Positions 17,563 to 27,032 are shown, numbered from the stretch's first letter. The stretch is 64,000 nucleotides of DNA from Neisseria lisongii (GCF_028463985.1 NZ_CP116766.1:248001-312000); one strand, 5' to 3'. The notes: generated by a model not told the origin, from the sequence alone. Program-made: numbers and translations.

Positions 17563-18567
17563 ATGAATGATTCCACCCGCCGCCGTTTCCTCACCCTGTG
17601 TGCCGCCGCCATGCTCTCCCCGCTTGCCGCCTGCAACAGGCCGTCTGAAAAATCAGGCGGTCGGGATAATCAGTTGGGCGAAACACTGTGGAAAGGCATT
17701 GCACTGGGTTCGGGGGCGGAACTCAGGCTTTACCACCCTGACCGCAAACAGGCAGAGCAGGCAGTCAATCGGGCGTTGGCGGAAACAGCAAGATTAGAAA
17801 AAATCTTCAGCCTGTATCGGGACGACAGCCTGATCAGCCGCCTGAATCGGGAAGGCCGTCTGAAAAACCCGCCGTCCGATTTATTGGCAGTATTGAGCCT
17901 GAGCAGCGAAATCCACCACCTGACCCAAGGCGCATTTGACCCGACCATTCAACCCTTGTGGAACTTATATGCCGAACATTTCCGCCGCTACCCCAATGCC
18001 GACGAACCGCCGTCCGCACAGCAAATGAAACAAACCCTTGCCTTGGTCGGTTTCAAACACATCACGTTTGACGAAGACGAAATCCGGTTCCACCGCAAAG
18101 GCATGGGTCTGTCGCTCAACGGTATCGCCCAAGGCTATATCACCGACCGCATTGTCGCCGTATTGCGCCAAAGCGGTATCCGGCAGGCATTGGTCGATAT
18201 GGGCGAAATCCGAGTATTTGACGACATCGGAGAACGGACGTGGACAGTCGGAATCCGCAACCCCGAACAGGAAAACGCCGTCCTGCAAACCCTAACACTG
18301 AAAAACGCCGCCTTCGCCACTTCCGGCGGCTACGGCACGACCATGGACGAAGCCGGCAAATTTACCCATCTGTTTGACCCCCGCACCGGCATCAGCCGCC
18401 CGAAATACCGCAGCATCAGCGTGATGGCAGAAACCGCCGCCGTCGCCGATGCCTTTTCCACCGCCTTTTCCATCATGCCCGAAGCAGAAATCCAAGCCGC
18501 CGCACGAGCCAAACAGGCCAAAGTCTGGCTGCTTATGCCCGACAACCAAATGAAAGCCTTGGCATGA
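17563..18567 (+). CDS. apbE: FAD:protein FMN transferase ApbE (NosX-like)
   Basis: Mg-dependent periplasmic enzyme that attaches FMN covalently to threonine residues of target proteins such as NosR, NqrB and NqrC. It has 334 residues. The N-terminus RRRFL plus hydrophobic core plus LAAC (Cys24) indicates a lipoprotein, perhaps Tat-exported. The conserved ApbE features SLNGIAQGYITD (near 186-197), the DMGE stretch and the C-terminal VADAFSTAFSIM metal/FAD site are all visible. A DUS directly after the lipid cysteine is read as RPSEK. Its place after the nos genes suggests NosR as a substrate. Confidence 0.94.
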   Translation: MNDSTRRRFLTLCAAAMLSPLAACNRPSEKSGGRDNQLGETLWKGIALGSGAELRLYHPDRKQAEQAVNRALAETARLEKIFSLYRDDSLISRLNREGRLKNPPSDLLAVLSLSSEIHHLTQGAFDPTIQPLWNLYAEHFRRYPNADEPPSAQQMKQTLALVGFKHITFDEDEIRFHRKGMGLSLNGIAQGYITDRIVAVLRQSGIRQALVDMGEIRVFDDIGERTWTVGIRNPEQENAVLQTLTLKNAAFATSGGYGTTMDEAGKFTHLFDPRTGISRPKYRSISVMAETAAVADAFSTAFSIMPEAEIQAAARAKQAKVWLLMPDNQMKALA

Positions 18568-18607
18568 AATCGTTAAAACACCGAATTTTCTATCCAAATC
18601 AGTAAAC

Positions 18608-18750
18608 TATAGTTAAAACACCAAATTTTCTGTACAAATCGGCAAGCTAAGTTGATCCACCTGCACTTTGTTCCCCGTCCCGCTGGCGGGAAGGGGCTAG
18701 GGGAAGGGTGGCGTGTTAGAGTGTCATATTTTTTCGGTTGATTTACTATA
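18608..18750. repeat. TATAG/CTATA-bounded repeat, 143 bp
   Basis: Begins TATAGTTAAAACACCAAATT, contains a GC-rich core (TTCCCCGTCCCGCTGGCGGG, then GGCTAGGGGAAGGGTGG) and ends GGTTGATTTACTATA. A longer copy lies at 54585-54760. A degenerate half copy follows at 18775-18872 and ends in TCATTCCACGATA. These fill the apbE to NSS-carrier gap. Confidence 0.75.
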
Positions 18751-18887
18751 ATAACAATCAAAACGATGATTGGTAGGCAACAAGTTGCACCGACCTGCAT
18801 ATTATTACCCGTCCCGCCGACGGGGCGGGTGGTTTGCTGAATGGTCATATTTTTTCAGTCATTCCACGATACAAAGAGCAAACAAAA

Positions 18888-18917
18888 GCCGTCTGAAAAT
18901 CCGATTTTCAGACGGCC
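18888..18917. terminator. Inverted DUS hairpin between apbE and the NSS gene
   Basis: GCCGTCTGAAAA faces TTTTCAGACGGC with a short loop between two convergent genes, so it can serve both. Confidence 0.7.
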
Positions 18918-18960
18918 TGTGTTTATCCGGATGTTGCTAAAGTGAATTCACGATAACCCA

Positions 18961-20298
18961 CTAAATCCAGCCCAAGGTGTTGGCAAATACCAAAATAATC
19001 GCAATCGGCGCAAGGTAGCGTAAAGCGTTGAGCCACAGGGAAATAACGGCACGGGGGACGGTGCTGCCCTCGCTGATGTTTGCCAAAACCTGCTGTTTGT
19101 TTTGCACCCAGCCGGTGAAAATGGCGATGCTTAATGCGCCAATCGGCATAATCAGGGCGGAGATGATGTAGTCCCACAAATCGAACACGGTTTTGCCGAA
19201 GATTTTCAGGTCGGCCAATGCGCCGAACGAGAGGGCAGAAGGAATGCCGACTGCAAAAATCGCCAGACCGATGCCCCAAGTGGCACGGCTGCGTTTGCTT
19301 TCGTCATGGCGGATTAAGGCGGCAATTACCGTTTCCAGCATGGAAAATGCCGAAGTCAGCGTGGCAAACAGCACCAAAACCATAAATACGGCGAATAAAA
19401 CCGTACCGAACGGAATTTTCATAAACACCGCAGGCAACACGATAAAAATCAGCCCCGGTCCTTGCCCCGGCTCGAAACCGAAAGCAAACACCGCCGGAAA
19501 AATCACCAAACCCGCCAGCAGCGAAACCAGCAGATTCATCCACATAATGCTGTTGCCCGAACGGAACAAATCCTGATCTTTACGCAGATACGCCGCATAA
19601 GTAATCATGGTCGATACGCCGATGCTCAACGCAAAAAATGCCTGCCCCAATGCCGTGAGCATGGTTTGCGGTTCAAAAAACTGCCAATCCGGTTTCAGCA
19701 GAAATTCCACGCCCTGCATTGCGCCCGGCAACGTGAGTGAGCGCACCGCCAACATCAAAAACAACACAAACAGCGCCGGCATCAGATAACGGTTGGCCTT
19801 TTCGATGCCGTCTGAAACGCCGCCTTTGACCACCCAAATCGTCATCAGCATAAACAGAAACTGATAAAACAGCGAACCGGCAGGGCTGGCGATGGTTGCG
19901 CCAAACAACGCCCCAAAGTCCGCTCCGGCATGAATCTCGCCGCTAAACGCATGAACCGTATAATTAATTACCCAGCCGCCGACCACGCTGTAAAACGACA
20001 GCAGCACAAAACAGGCGGCAACGCCCATCCGGCCGACCCACGGCCATTGCGATTTGGGCGCAAGCGATTTGAAAGCGTCCACCGCATTCTGCCCGCTGGT
20101 GCGGCCGATATAAAATTCCGCCAGTTGCACCGGCAGCGCTACCAAAACCGTAAACAGCAGAAACAGCAGAAAAAACACCGCACCGCCGTTGGTACCGGCG
20201 GTATAGGGGAATTTCCAAATCGCCCCCAAACCGATTGCCGAACCTGCCGCAGACAGCACGAAACCGATTTTAGACGACCAAGAAGCAGCTTGGCTCAT
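18961..20298 (-). CDS. Sodium-dependent transporter, NSS (SNF) family
   Basis: Probable Na+-coupled amino acid importer. It has 445 residues from the ATG at 20298 (MSQAASWSSKIGF); the GTG four codons upstream is less likely. The N-terminal signature GFVLSAAGSAIGLGAIWKFPY contains the sodium-site residues of transmembrane helix 1, followed by NGGAVF. About 11 hydrophobic helices are visible. Length and pattern fit bacterial LeuT/MhsT relatives. The substrate cannot be deduced. Confidence 0.9.
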   Translation of the reverse strand: MSQAASWSSKIGFVLSAAGSAIGLGAIWKFPYTAGTNGGAVFFLLFLLFTVLVALPVQLAEFYIGRTSGQNAVDAFKSLAPKSQWPWVGRMGVAACFVLLSFYSVVGGWVINYTVHAFSGEIHAGADFGALFGATIASPAGSLFYQFLFMLMTIWVVKGGVSDGIEKANRYLMPALFVLFLMLAVRSLTLPGAMQGVEFLLKPDWQFFEPQTMLTALGQAFFALSIGVSTMITYAAYLRKDQDLFRSGNSIMWMNLLVSLLAGLVIFPAVFAFGFEPGQGPGLIFIVLPAVFMKIPFGTVLFAVFMVLVLFATLTSAFSMLETVIAALIRHDESKRSRATWGIGLAIFAVGIPSALSFGALADLKIFGKTVFDLWDYIISALIMPIGALSIAIFTGWVQNKQQVLANISEGSTVPRAVISLWLNALRYLAPIAIILVFANTLGWI

Positions 20299-20365
20299 AT
20301 TGAATCTCACTTATGTTAAAAAAATATTGTGAATTAACCTAATAATCCATACGGTTTTTAAACAA

Positions 20366-20465
20366 GGCGTAGGTTGGGTCGAGACCCAACATTAATTTAA
20401 AAAAAACCTTGAAACATAAGATTTTGTTGGGTTACGCTCGTGCCTCGCTAACCACAACCTACGCC
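20366..20465. repeat. 100-bp palindromic repeat
   Basis: Outer arms GGCGTAGGTTG and CAACCTACGCC are 11-bp inverted repeats. Just inside the left arm is a second perfect palindrome, GTTGGGTC-GA-GACCCAAC (20373-20390). The right half has GTTGGGTTACGCTCGTGCC. It lies upstream of the NSS gene; the rest of the gap to 20785 has a DUS pair but no gene. Confidence 0.7.
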
Positions 20466-20692
20466 TGCTTTTGTATGGAAAATTCAGTGTCTTAACTATA
20501 TAACGGATTGTAACAAAGCCACCCCTTGCCGTGCAGCCCTTGCAGACGGCGATGCCGCATTACGCACAGATGGTGCAGAAAAGTAGTATAAAATGGCGTG
20601 ATGATTTATTTTTTATTTTAAATTGGCATTAAGTGTTTGGTATATGAAAAATATTGATATTTTATTCTTAATTGAGAAGATGGGTTTGGGGC

Positions 20693-20724
20693 GAGGCCGT
20701 CTGAAAAGTGATTTTCAGACGGCT
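20693..20724. terminator. Inverted DUS pair downstream of ansA
   Basis: GAGGCCGTCTGAAAA faces TTTTCAGACGGC across 4 nt, about 60 bp beyond the ansA stop. A further DUS at 20783-20795 overlaps the ansA stop codon itself. Confidence 0.65.
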
Positions 20725-20785
20725 TGATTTTTGGGTTTGGGGCGGGGGGAATTTACTATAGTACATTACTGCTGTAATGCCGTTT

Positions 20786-21775
20786 TCAGACGGCCTCAAC
20801 TAAGCCCAGTTGTTGCAAGATTTGGCAAATGGTGTGGTTGTCCCAATCGTTGGATACGGCGAGGGTGAGTAGGGCGGTGGCGGTTTCGAGGTTGCATTTG
20901 CCGCCGGTGATAACGCCGGCATGGCGCAGGGCGTTGCCTTGGGCGTACACGGCGGCGGCGCAGCCTTGGGGGACTTGGCTGATATTGAGTACCCGCCCGC
21001 CTTGTCGGATAAAGTTGCCGAGGGCTTCAATCATGGCGGGATCGGCGGGGGCATTGCCGTGGCCGTAGCTTTGCAGGATCAAGGCTTGGGTGGGGGTGTG
21101 GTTTAGGATGTGCGCCAAGTGGTTGGCGGAGAAACCGGGGATTAGAGGGTAGGCGAATATTTTTGCCTGCGGGTTAATTGTTAGGATATGGAAACCGCCG
21201 TTGGTTTGCGGGGTGGGGGCGGCGGCGGACAGGCGGCCTTCGGGGGACAGCTCGGCAAGTGCGCCGAAATGGGGGTTGTCGAAACCGGCGGCGGTTTGGG
21301 TGCTGACTTTGCTGCTGCCGACAGCGGGGTAGAGTTTGCCGTTGAAGGCGATGGTAACTTGCGGTAAGCCGAGTTGCAGAGCGGCGACGGCGGTGGCGAG
21401 GTTGAGCGGTGCGTCGCTGTTGTCGGCGGTGTAGGGCCATTGTGAGCCGGTGAGGACGATGGGTTTGTCGAGGTTGCAGCAGGCGAGGGCGAACAGGTTG
21501 GCGGTGTAGGCGAGGGTGTCGGTGCCGTGCAGGATTAAGAAGCCGTCGTAGCGGGCGATGTTGCGGCCGATGAGTCCGAGCCAGTTTTGTTGGTCGGCAA
21601 GGGTAACGGCGGATGAGTCAATCAGGGGATTGCAGACGTGCCAGTCGAATTCGAGGCCGTCTGAAAACGGCTGCAGGGCTTGGTGAACGAGGGCGGTGTC
21701 GGGGGTCAGGCCTTGGGGGCTGTGTTTCATGCCGATGGTGCCGCCGGTGTAGAGGACGAAAATTTTTTTGTTCAT
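20786..21775 (-). CDS. ansA: L-asparaginase, type I (cytoplasmic)
   Basis: Hydrolyses asparagine to aspartate and ammonia. The ATG at 21775 gives MNKKIFVLYTGGTIGM, the type I N-terminus with the nucleophile threonine in TGGTIG, and a 329-residue protein. The second catalytic block is LHGTDTLAYTAN. There is no signal peptide, which favours the cytoplasmic type. The final codons VEAV-stop coincide with a DUS, so the uptake sequence supplies the TGA stop. Confidence 0.93.
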   Translation of the reverse strand: MNKKIFVLYTGGTIGMKHSPQGLTPDTALVHQALQPFSDGLEFDWHVCNPLIDSSAVTLADQQNWLGLIGRNIARYDGFLILHGTDTLAYTANLFALACCNLDKPIVLTGSQWPYTADNSDAPLNLATAVAALQLGLPQVTIAFNGKLYPAVGSSKVSTQTAAGFDNPHFGALAELSPEGRLSAAAPTPQTNGGFHILTINPQAKIFAYPLIPGFSANHLAHILNHTPTQALILQSYGHGNAPADPAMIEALGNFIRQGGRVLNISQVPQGCAAAVYAQGNALRHAGVITGGKCNLETATALLTLAVSNDWDNHTICQILQQLGLVEAV

Positions 21776-22137
21776 GGTGTGGGAGTGAGGGTTTGTAAAA
21801 TGTCTGTCAAGGTATGGTGAATGAACTGGAAAAATATGGCACTCGGCGAGCTGCTCTTTCCCTAACGCCTTCCTGCTGATGGGGCGGATAACGGTGTGCA
21901 GGGTGGTGCGGCTTGTTGCCAAGTAATCACCGGTTTGTACAAAAATTCGGTGTTTTGATTATATAGTGAATTCACTTTAAAGTATTACAACGCAAGCTAT
22001 CTTTTCCCGATTTTAGCTTCGCAGAAACCCGCTTTGCTCGTTTTCAGACGGCATTCACGTGGAATTAAAGAACACGTGCATGATTTGGTATGCTGCTCTA
22101 CTATTGCGTTTGGTGTGGCGTGTGTGTGTCGCAGGGT
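21776..22137. other. Intergenic repeats between ansA and the DedA gene
   Basis: No credible gene. It contains the inverse of the TACAAAATTCGG/TTTTAACTATA repeat near 21935-21965, a half Correia end (TATAGTGAATTCACTTTAAA at 21961), and a unit at 22009-22098 (48-bp-type segment plus DUS plus a GGAATTAAAGAACACGTGCA block) that is repeated at 52230-52319. Confidence 0.55.
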
Positions 22138-22815
22138 TCAGTTTTGGCGGGCTTTGCGTTCGGCTCGGGCGGCTTTGCGTTTGGCGCGCATTTCTTGTAG
22201 TTTGGTTCGGTAAAATTGGATACGCCGCCGTTTGCGCCACCAAAACCAGAGTAATACGGCCACTGCCAAGCCGATAAAAATCATCAGGCCGGATTGGAAG
22301 CCGTGGACTTTCATCATCAGCCAGTCGATGTTGTTGGCACCGTATTCGCCCAGATAAATCCAAACGGGAACGGAAATCAGGGCGGCGAGGCCGTCCATCA
22401 TGATGAAGCGCCAGTAGGAAACTTTGCGGCTGATGCCGGCGGTGATGTAGATGGGGGTGCGCAGGCCGGGGAGAAAGCGGGCGGCAAATAATACCCAGTT
22501 GCCGTATTTGTCGAATTTTTCCTGCACTTGGGCGTAGCGTTTCGGGGTCATGATGCGGGCGATGGGTTTGAATTGGAGGATTTTGTGTCCCCAAATCCGT
22601 CCGGCGGCAAACATGCAGCCGTCGCCGACCAATACGCCGAGCATACCGACGGCGACCATGATGTGGACGTTGGTGTAACCCAAGCCGGAAATCACGCCGC
22701 CGGTTACCAGCGTGATGTCTTCGGGAATCGGTACGCCGAAGCCGCAGGCAACCAATACGGCGAATACGGCGGCGTAACCGTATTGAATAAAAAAGGCTTC
22801 TAAAAAGGCAAACAT
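22138..22815 (-). CDS. DedA family membrane protein
   Basis: A 225-residue member of the DedA/VTT (SNARE-associated) family, thought to act in lipid-carrier flipping and envelope homeostasis. Family marks are VPIPEDITLVTGG near the N-terminus and FAARFLPGLRTPIYITAG in the middle, plus four to five hydrophobic segments and a Lys/Arg-rich tail. The ATG at 22815 is preferred over an in-frame TTG 18 bp upstream. It lies downstream of glmM on the same strand, 82 bp away. Confidence 0.9.
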   Translation of the reverse strand: MFAFLEAFFIQYGYAAVFAVLVACGFGVPIPEDITLVTGGVISGLGYTNVHIMVAVGMLGVLVGDGCMFAAGRIWGHKILQFKPIARIMTPKRYAQVQEKFDKYGNWVLFAARFLPGLRTPIYITAGISRKVSYWRFIMMDGLAALISVPVWIYLGEYGANNIDWLMMKVHGFQSGLMIFIGLAVAVLLWFWWRKRRRIQFYRTKLQEMRAKRKAARAERKARQN

Positions 22816-22897
22816 TGGCGGCGGTGTCTCCAAAAAGAAGTGGGCGGCCGGGTTTTCAGACGGCCTGACGGTGGATGGTTCGGGCGGCGCTCAAACC

Positions 22898-24235
22898 TCA
22901 GCCTGCCTGTTGAATGGCGGCGGCAATGCGTTCGGCGGCATCTTTTGCCAAGTCGGACTGTTTGGCTTCGACCATCACCCGCACCACCGGCTCGGTGCCG
23001 GAAGCACGCAGCACGACTCTGCCTTTGCCTTCAAGCTCTTGCTCGACCGCAGCCAATACGTCTTTAGATGCTGCCTGCCAGTCTTGGCCTTTTTTAATGC
23101 GCACGTTAATCATGGTTTGCGGATAGGGCTGCCAGTCGGCGCACACGGTTGCCAAATCCTGCTGCAGAATCCGCAGCGCTGCCAATACCTGCAGGGCGGA
23201 AATAATGCCGTCGCCGGTATTGTGTTTGTCCATGCACAGAATATGGCCGCTGGCTTCGCCGCCGATCAGCCAGCCCCGTTGTTGGAGCTGTTCCAAAACA
23301 TAGCGGTCGCCGACTTTGGCGCGGCAAAACTGAATGCCCTGTTTGTTGAGGGCGATTTCCATTGCCATATTGGTCATCACGGTGCCGACTACGCCGCCGA
23401 TGTTGATGCCTTCGTGGGTACGGGCTTTGGCAATCACATAAATCAGGCTGTCGCCGTCATAGACTTTGCCGTTGCGGTCAACCATCATCAGGCGGTCGCC
23501 GTCGCCGTCCAGCGCAATGCCGTAATCCGCATCATGCTGCAACACGGCGGCCTGCAGGGTTTTCGGATGGGTTGCCCCGCATTTTTCATTGATATTGTAA
23601 CCGTTCGGCTCGTTGCCGATGGCAATCACCGCCGCCCCCAGTTCGTGAAACACTTTCGGGGCAACCGAATAGCCTGCGCCGTTGGCGGTATCGACCACCA
23701 ACGTCAGCCCGCGCAAATCGAGATTGGCGGGGAAGGTGGATTTGCAGAACTCGATATAACGGTCGTCCGCACCGCTGATACGGCGGGCCCGTCCCAAGCG
23801 TTCGGAAGGCTGGGTGAGCATTTCTTCATCGATTTTGGCTTCGATTTCCAGCTCGACTTCGTCATTCAGTTTCACGCCGCCTTCAGCGAAAAACTTGATG
23901 CCGTTATCGGAATAGGCGTTGTGGGAGGCGGACAGCATCACGCCTGCCGACAGGCGCAGCGCACGGGTCAGATAGGCAACGCCCGGTGTCGGCAAGGGGC
24001 CGGTCTGTACCACATTGACACCGGCGGCGGTAAAACCGGCAACCAGCGCCGCTTCGAGCATATAGCCGGAAATGCGGGTGTCTTTGCCGATTAACACGGT
24101 CGGTTTCTGGCCGTTGTCGTGCTGCACCAAAACTTTGCCGGCGGCATAGCCGAGTTTCAATACAAAATCAGGGGTAATCGGGAATTGTCCGACTTCACCG
24201 CGCACGCCGTCGGTGCCGAAATATTTTTTTGCCAT
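22898..24235 (-). CDS. glmM: Phosphoglucosamine mutase GlmM
   Basis: Interconverts glucosamine-6-phosphate and glucosamine-1-phosphate for peptidoglycan and LOS precursors. The ATG at 24235 gives [13 protein letters not shown], the standard start, and 445 residues. The phosphoserine loop SASHN has its active serine at 104. The Mg-binding loop DGDGDR ([12 protein letters not shown]) and the sugar-binding GEASGH are present. RASGTEP near the C-terminus completes the four signature loops. folP lies upstream on the same strand, a pairing common in Proteobacteria, but a Correia element and a DUS pair separate them here. Confidence 0.97.
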   Translation of the reverse strand: MAKKYFGTDGVRGEVGQFPITPDFVLKLGYAAGKVLVQHDNGQKPTVLIGKDTRISGYMLEAALVAGFTAAGVNVVQTGPLPTPGVAYLTRALRLSAGVMLSASHNAYSDNGIKFFAEGGVKLNDEVELEIEAKIDEEMLTQPSERLGRARRISGADDRYIEFCKSTFPANLDLRGLTLVVDTANGAGYSVAPKVFHELGAAVIAIGNEPNGYNINEKCGATHPKTLQAAVLQHDADYGIALDGDGDRLMMVDRNGKVYDGDSLIYVIAKARTHEGINIGGVVGTVMTNMAMEIALNKQGIQFCRAKVGDRYVLEQLQQRGWLIGGEASGHILCMDKHNTGDGIISALQVLAALRILQQDLATVCADWQPYPQTMINVRIKKGQDWQAASKDVLAAVEQELEGKGRVVLRASGTEPVVRVMVEAKQSDLAKDAAERIAAAIQQAG

Positions 24236-24258
24236 GTGGCCGCTCCGTTGGAAAGTCG

Positions 24259-24296
24259 TTTTCAGACGGCTTGATGAGTGTGATGCCGTCTGAAAA
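24259..24296. terminator. Inverted DUS pair between folP and glmM
   Basis: TTTTCAGACGGC faces GCCGTCTGAAAA across a ~15-nt loop upstream of glmM. It could stop folP transcription or tune read-through. Confidence 0.5.
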
Positions 24297-24367
24297 CCGA
24301 GGATTTCTGTATTTTGAGTTTTACAAAGCTGCATTATACAGGGCAATAGCTGCTGCCAAAAGGCAAA

Positions 24368-24470
24368 TATCGTGAATTCATTTAAAAGTATGACAGCGTT
24401 GGCTCACCTTGCCGTATTGCTCATACTGTCTTCGGTTCGCCGCCTTGTCCTACTTTTAACTGAATCCACT
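24368..24470. repeat. Correia-type element between folP and glmM
   Basis: 103 bp with termini TATCGTGAATTCATTTAAAAG and TTTTAACTGAATCCACT. The core TTGCCGTATTGCTCATACTG...CGCCTTGTCC resembles a full-length Correia element in inverse orientation, with diverged ends. Confidence 0.8.
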
Positions 24471-24533
24471 GGCGAGCCTGCAGTTTTGTTTTATCGGGTA
24501 AAGTTTTTCAAAACTTCGCTGCGTCTGCGGATT

Positions 24534-25388
24534 TCAAACGGCGGAAACGCCCAACGCCTGCCAGACTTTGACGGCATCGGCGGTGGCTTTGACATCGTGT
24601 ACCCGAATAATCTGCGCTCCCCGTGCAACGGCGGCCAAGGCGGCGGCAACGCTGCCCGATTGGCGTTTGGCGGCTTCGTTTTCGCCGGTCAATTCGCCGA
24701 TCATGCGTTTGCGGGATACGCCGATTAAGAGCGGCAAACGGGTTTGCGCCATCAGTTCGGGCAAGTGCTGCATTAGAAGGATATTGTGTTGCAGGGTTTT
24801 GCCGAAGCCGAAACCGGGGTCGAGGGTCAGCCGTTCGGGGGCGATACCGGTGGCGGTGCAGACGGCGGCACGGTCGTTGAGATAGCGTGCCACTTCGCCG
24901 ACTACGTCGCCGTATTGCGGATTGTGCTGCATATTTTCCGGCAAGCCCTGCATGTGCATCAGACAAATGCCGGTATCCGCCTGCGCTGCCAGCAGTTCGA
25001 CTGCGCCCTCGTCGGTCAGGGCGGCAACGTCGTTGATGATGTCGGCACCGCCGGTCTGCAAAACCTGTTTCATCACGGCGGTGCGGCGGGTGTCGATACT
25101 GATGGGGACGTTCCAGCGGGCGACTTCTTCTAAAATCGGGCGGAGGCGCTGCCATTCTTCTTCGGGGGAAACGTAATCTGCGCCGGGGCGGGTGGACTCG
25201 CCGCCGATGTCGAGAATGTCGGCACCGTCTTTCAATAATTGTTCGGCGTGGGCGAGTGCGGCGGAAACGTTTCGGGAATAAGTGCCGCCGTCTGAAAACG
25301 AGTCGGGCGTGAGATTGACGATGCCCATAATGTGCGGACGGTTAAGCGTGAGGCGGAAGCGGCCCGCCTGCCAGATGTTGGTGTGCAT
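24534..25388 (-). CDS. folP: Dihydropteroate synthase FolP
   Basis: Condenses p-aminobenzoate with dihydropterin pyrophosphate in folate synthesis; target of sulfonamides. It has 284 residues. Family signatures are [16 protein letters not shown] near residues 20-35, [11 protein letters not shown] near 60-70, DPGFGFGKT and [13 protein letters not shown]. The two-residue Ser-Gly insertion that I recall from some sulfonamide-resistant meningococci is not evident. A DUS is embedded in the DSFSDGG codons. Confidence 0.96.
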   Translation of the reverse strand: MHTNIWQAGRFRLTLNRPHIMGIVNLTPDSFSDGGTYSRNVSAALAHAEQLLKDGADILDIGGESTRPGADYVSPEEEWQRLRPILEEVARWNVPISIDTRRTAVMKQVLQTGGADIINDVAALTDEGAVELLAAQADTGICLMHMQGLPENMQHNPQYGDVVGEVARYLNDRAAVCTATGIAPERLTLDPGFGFGKTLQHNILLMQHLPELMAQTRLPLLIGVSRKRMIGELTGENEAAKRQSGSVAAALAAVARGAQIIRVHDVKATADAVKVWQALGVSAV

Positions 25389-25407
25389 AATCGGATTCCT
25401 TGCATGA

Positions 25408-25448
25408 GAGGCCGTCTGAAAATCGCTGTGTCCGTTTTCAGACGGCCT
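25408..25448. repeat. Inverted DUS pair between divergent folP and aminotransferase genes
   Basis: GAGGCCGTCTGAAAA faces TTTTCAGACGGCCT. It lies between two start codons on opposite strands, so it is not a normal terminator position; it may lie in one of the two leaders. Confidence 0.6.
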
Positions 25449-25515
25449 GTTTGATTGTCAAGTATAGCCGATTGTGCCACTATATTGGAATTGCCAACTG
25501 TAGCAAGGAAAGAAA

Positions 25516-26703
25516 ATGTACCGCCATGTCGAATTTTATGCGGGCGACCCGATTTTGAGCTTGGTCGAGGTGTTTAATCGGGATACCTGCCCCGAAAAAG
25601 TCAATCTGAGCATCGGCATTTATTTTGACGAACACGGCAACATGCCGGTGTCGGACTGTATCCGCCAAGTGGAACACCACCACAGCGGCAAACCGCTGCC
25701 GTATCTGCCGATGGAAGGTTTGGCGGATTACCGCACGGCGGTGCAGAAACTGCTGTTCGGCACGCACTCGGCGTTGAGTGAGGGGCGGATTGCGACGATT
25801 CAGACTTTGGGCGGTTCGGGTGCGCTGAAAATCGGTGCGGACTTTTTACACCGCTGGTTTCCCCATGCCAAAGCCTATGTCAGTGATCCGACTTGGGACA
25901 ATCACCGCGGCATTTTTGAAGGCGCAGGTTTTGAAGTCGGCACGTATCCTTATTACGACCCGCAGACCATAGGCGTGAAATTTCAGGAAATGCTGGCGTT
26001 TTTCCGCAACCTGCCGTCTGAAAGTGTGGTTTTGCTGCACCCTTGCTGCCACAATCCTACTGGCGTTGATTTAACCCAAACGCAGTGGGACGAATTATTG
26101 GCGGTGGTGGCCGAAAAAGGGCTGATTCCGTTTATGGACATTGCTTATCAGGGTTTCGGCGAAGATTTGGCGCAAGATGCCTATGCCATCCGCAAAGCAG
26201 TCGATATGGGCTTGCCGCTGCTGGTGAGCAACTCGTTTTCTAAAAACCTTTCGCTGTATGGCGAGCGGGTCGGCGGCTTGAGCGTGGTGTGTCCGAGCAG
26301 GGAAGAAGCCGAAACCGTGTTGGGTCAGCTCAAACTGGGCGTGCGCCGCATTTATTCCAGCCCGCCGTCAAACGGGGCATACATCGCCGCCGGCATTATG
26401 AACAGCGAGCGGCTGTTTGCCGCTTGGGAAGCGGAAGTGTACGCCATGCGCGACCGCATCCGAGCAATGCGCCGCCGTTTGCACCAAGCCCTGAGCGAAA
26501 AAATGCCGCACCGCAATTTTGACTATTTCATCAAGCAAAAAGGCATGTTCAGCTACACCGGACTGACTGCACAACAAGTCGCCCGTCTGCGTGACGAATT
26601 TGCCGTGTACCTGATTGATTCGGGGAGAATGTGCGTTGCCGGATTAAATTCGGGCAATATCGACTACGTTGCCGAAGCGTTTGCCAAAGTGTTGGCCGAA
26701 TAA
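25516..26703 (+). CDS. tyrB: Aromatic amino acid / aspartate aminotransferase (class I)
   Basis: PLP enzyme of the aspartate/tyrosine aminotransferase fold, 395 residues. The Schiff-base lysine is Lys243 in [16 protein letters not shown], and the upstream [12 protein letters not shown] and MDIAYQGF segments are typical. Its similarity to AspC and TyrB does not decide substrate preference; tyrB is the usual neisserial name. AAGGAAAG precedes the ATG. It ends in a hairpin shared with tRNA-Arg. Confidence 0.9.
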   Translation: MYRHVEFYAGDPILSLVEVFNRDTCPEKVNLSIGIYFDEHGNMPVSDCIRQVEHHHSGKPLPYLPMEGLADYRTAVQKLLFGTHSALSEGRIATIQTLGGSGALKIGADFLHRWFPHAKAYVSDPTWDNHRGIFEGAGFEVGTYPYYDPQTIGVKFQEMLAFFRNLPSESVVLLHPCCHNPTGVDLTQTQWDELLAVVAEKGLIPFMDIAYQGFGEDLAQDAYAIRKAVDMGLPLLVSNSFSKNLSLYGERVGGLSVVCPSREEAETVLGQLKLGVRRIYSSPPSNGAYIAAGIMNSERLFAAWEAEVYAMRDRIRAMRRRLHQALSEKMPHRNFDYFIKQKGMFSYTGLTAQQVARLRDEFAVYLIDSGRMCVAGLNSGNIDYVAEAFAKVLAE

Positions 26704-26705
26704 AA

Positions 26706-26743
26706 AACAGGCCGTCTGAAAACTGATTTTCAGACGGCCTGTT
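26706..26743. terminator. Bidirectional DUS terminator
   Basis: AAACAGGCCGTCTGAAAA pairs with TTTTCAGACGGCCTGTTT around a short loop, between tyrB (plus) and tRNA-Arg (minus). Confidence 0.8.
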
Positions 26744-26750
26744 TCAAATT

Positions 26751-26826
26751 TGGCGCACCCAACAGGGATCGAACCTGTGACCTCCAGCTTCGGAAACTGA
26801 CACTCTTCCAACTGAGCTATGGGTGC
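26751..26826 (-). tRNA. tRNA-Arg (anticodon CCG)
   Basis: 76 nt with acceptor GCACCCA pairing to TGGGTGC, D-arm AGCTCAGTTGGAAGAGT, T-loop GTTCGATCC and encoded CCA. The anticodon loop TTCCGAA gives CCG, reading CGG. Confidence 0.94.
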
Positions 26827-27003
26827 GGAAAAACGTAAGATTACCGCAATTTTCGCAAAATGGCAAAAATATCTGCATCCGTGTCTGAAAGCACACACCC
26901 GCCGCCGTTTGCAGAAAGCACGATATTTTCATAACTTACAAACAGTTAAACCGAATTCGCTCAAGCAGTACGCAAAAAAATCACACAAATTCCATCATAT
27001 TGA

Positions 27004-27032
27004 TTGGAAAGCACACATGAATTCAGTATAAT
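27004..27032 (+). promoter_or_regulatory. Promoter of the cytochrome c5 gene
   Basis: TTGGAA (27004-27009), 17-bp spacer, TATAAT (27027-27032). The predicted start near 27039 leaves a ~68-nt leader. No FNR consensus was seen in the spacer or immediately upstream. Confidence 0.6.

Noticed and set aside
22059..22277. 72-codon plus-strand frame
   Set aside because: Begins in a repeat and overlaps the DedA gene on the other strand.
24534..25388. Sulfonamide-resistance insertion in FolP
   Set aside because: The loop after [13 protein letters not shown] has no extra Ser-Gly by eye; other substitutions cannot be judged without an alignment.
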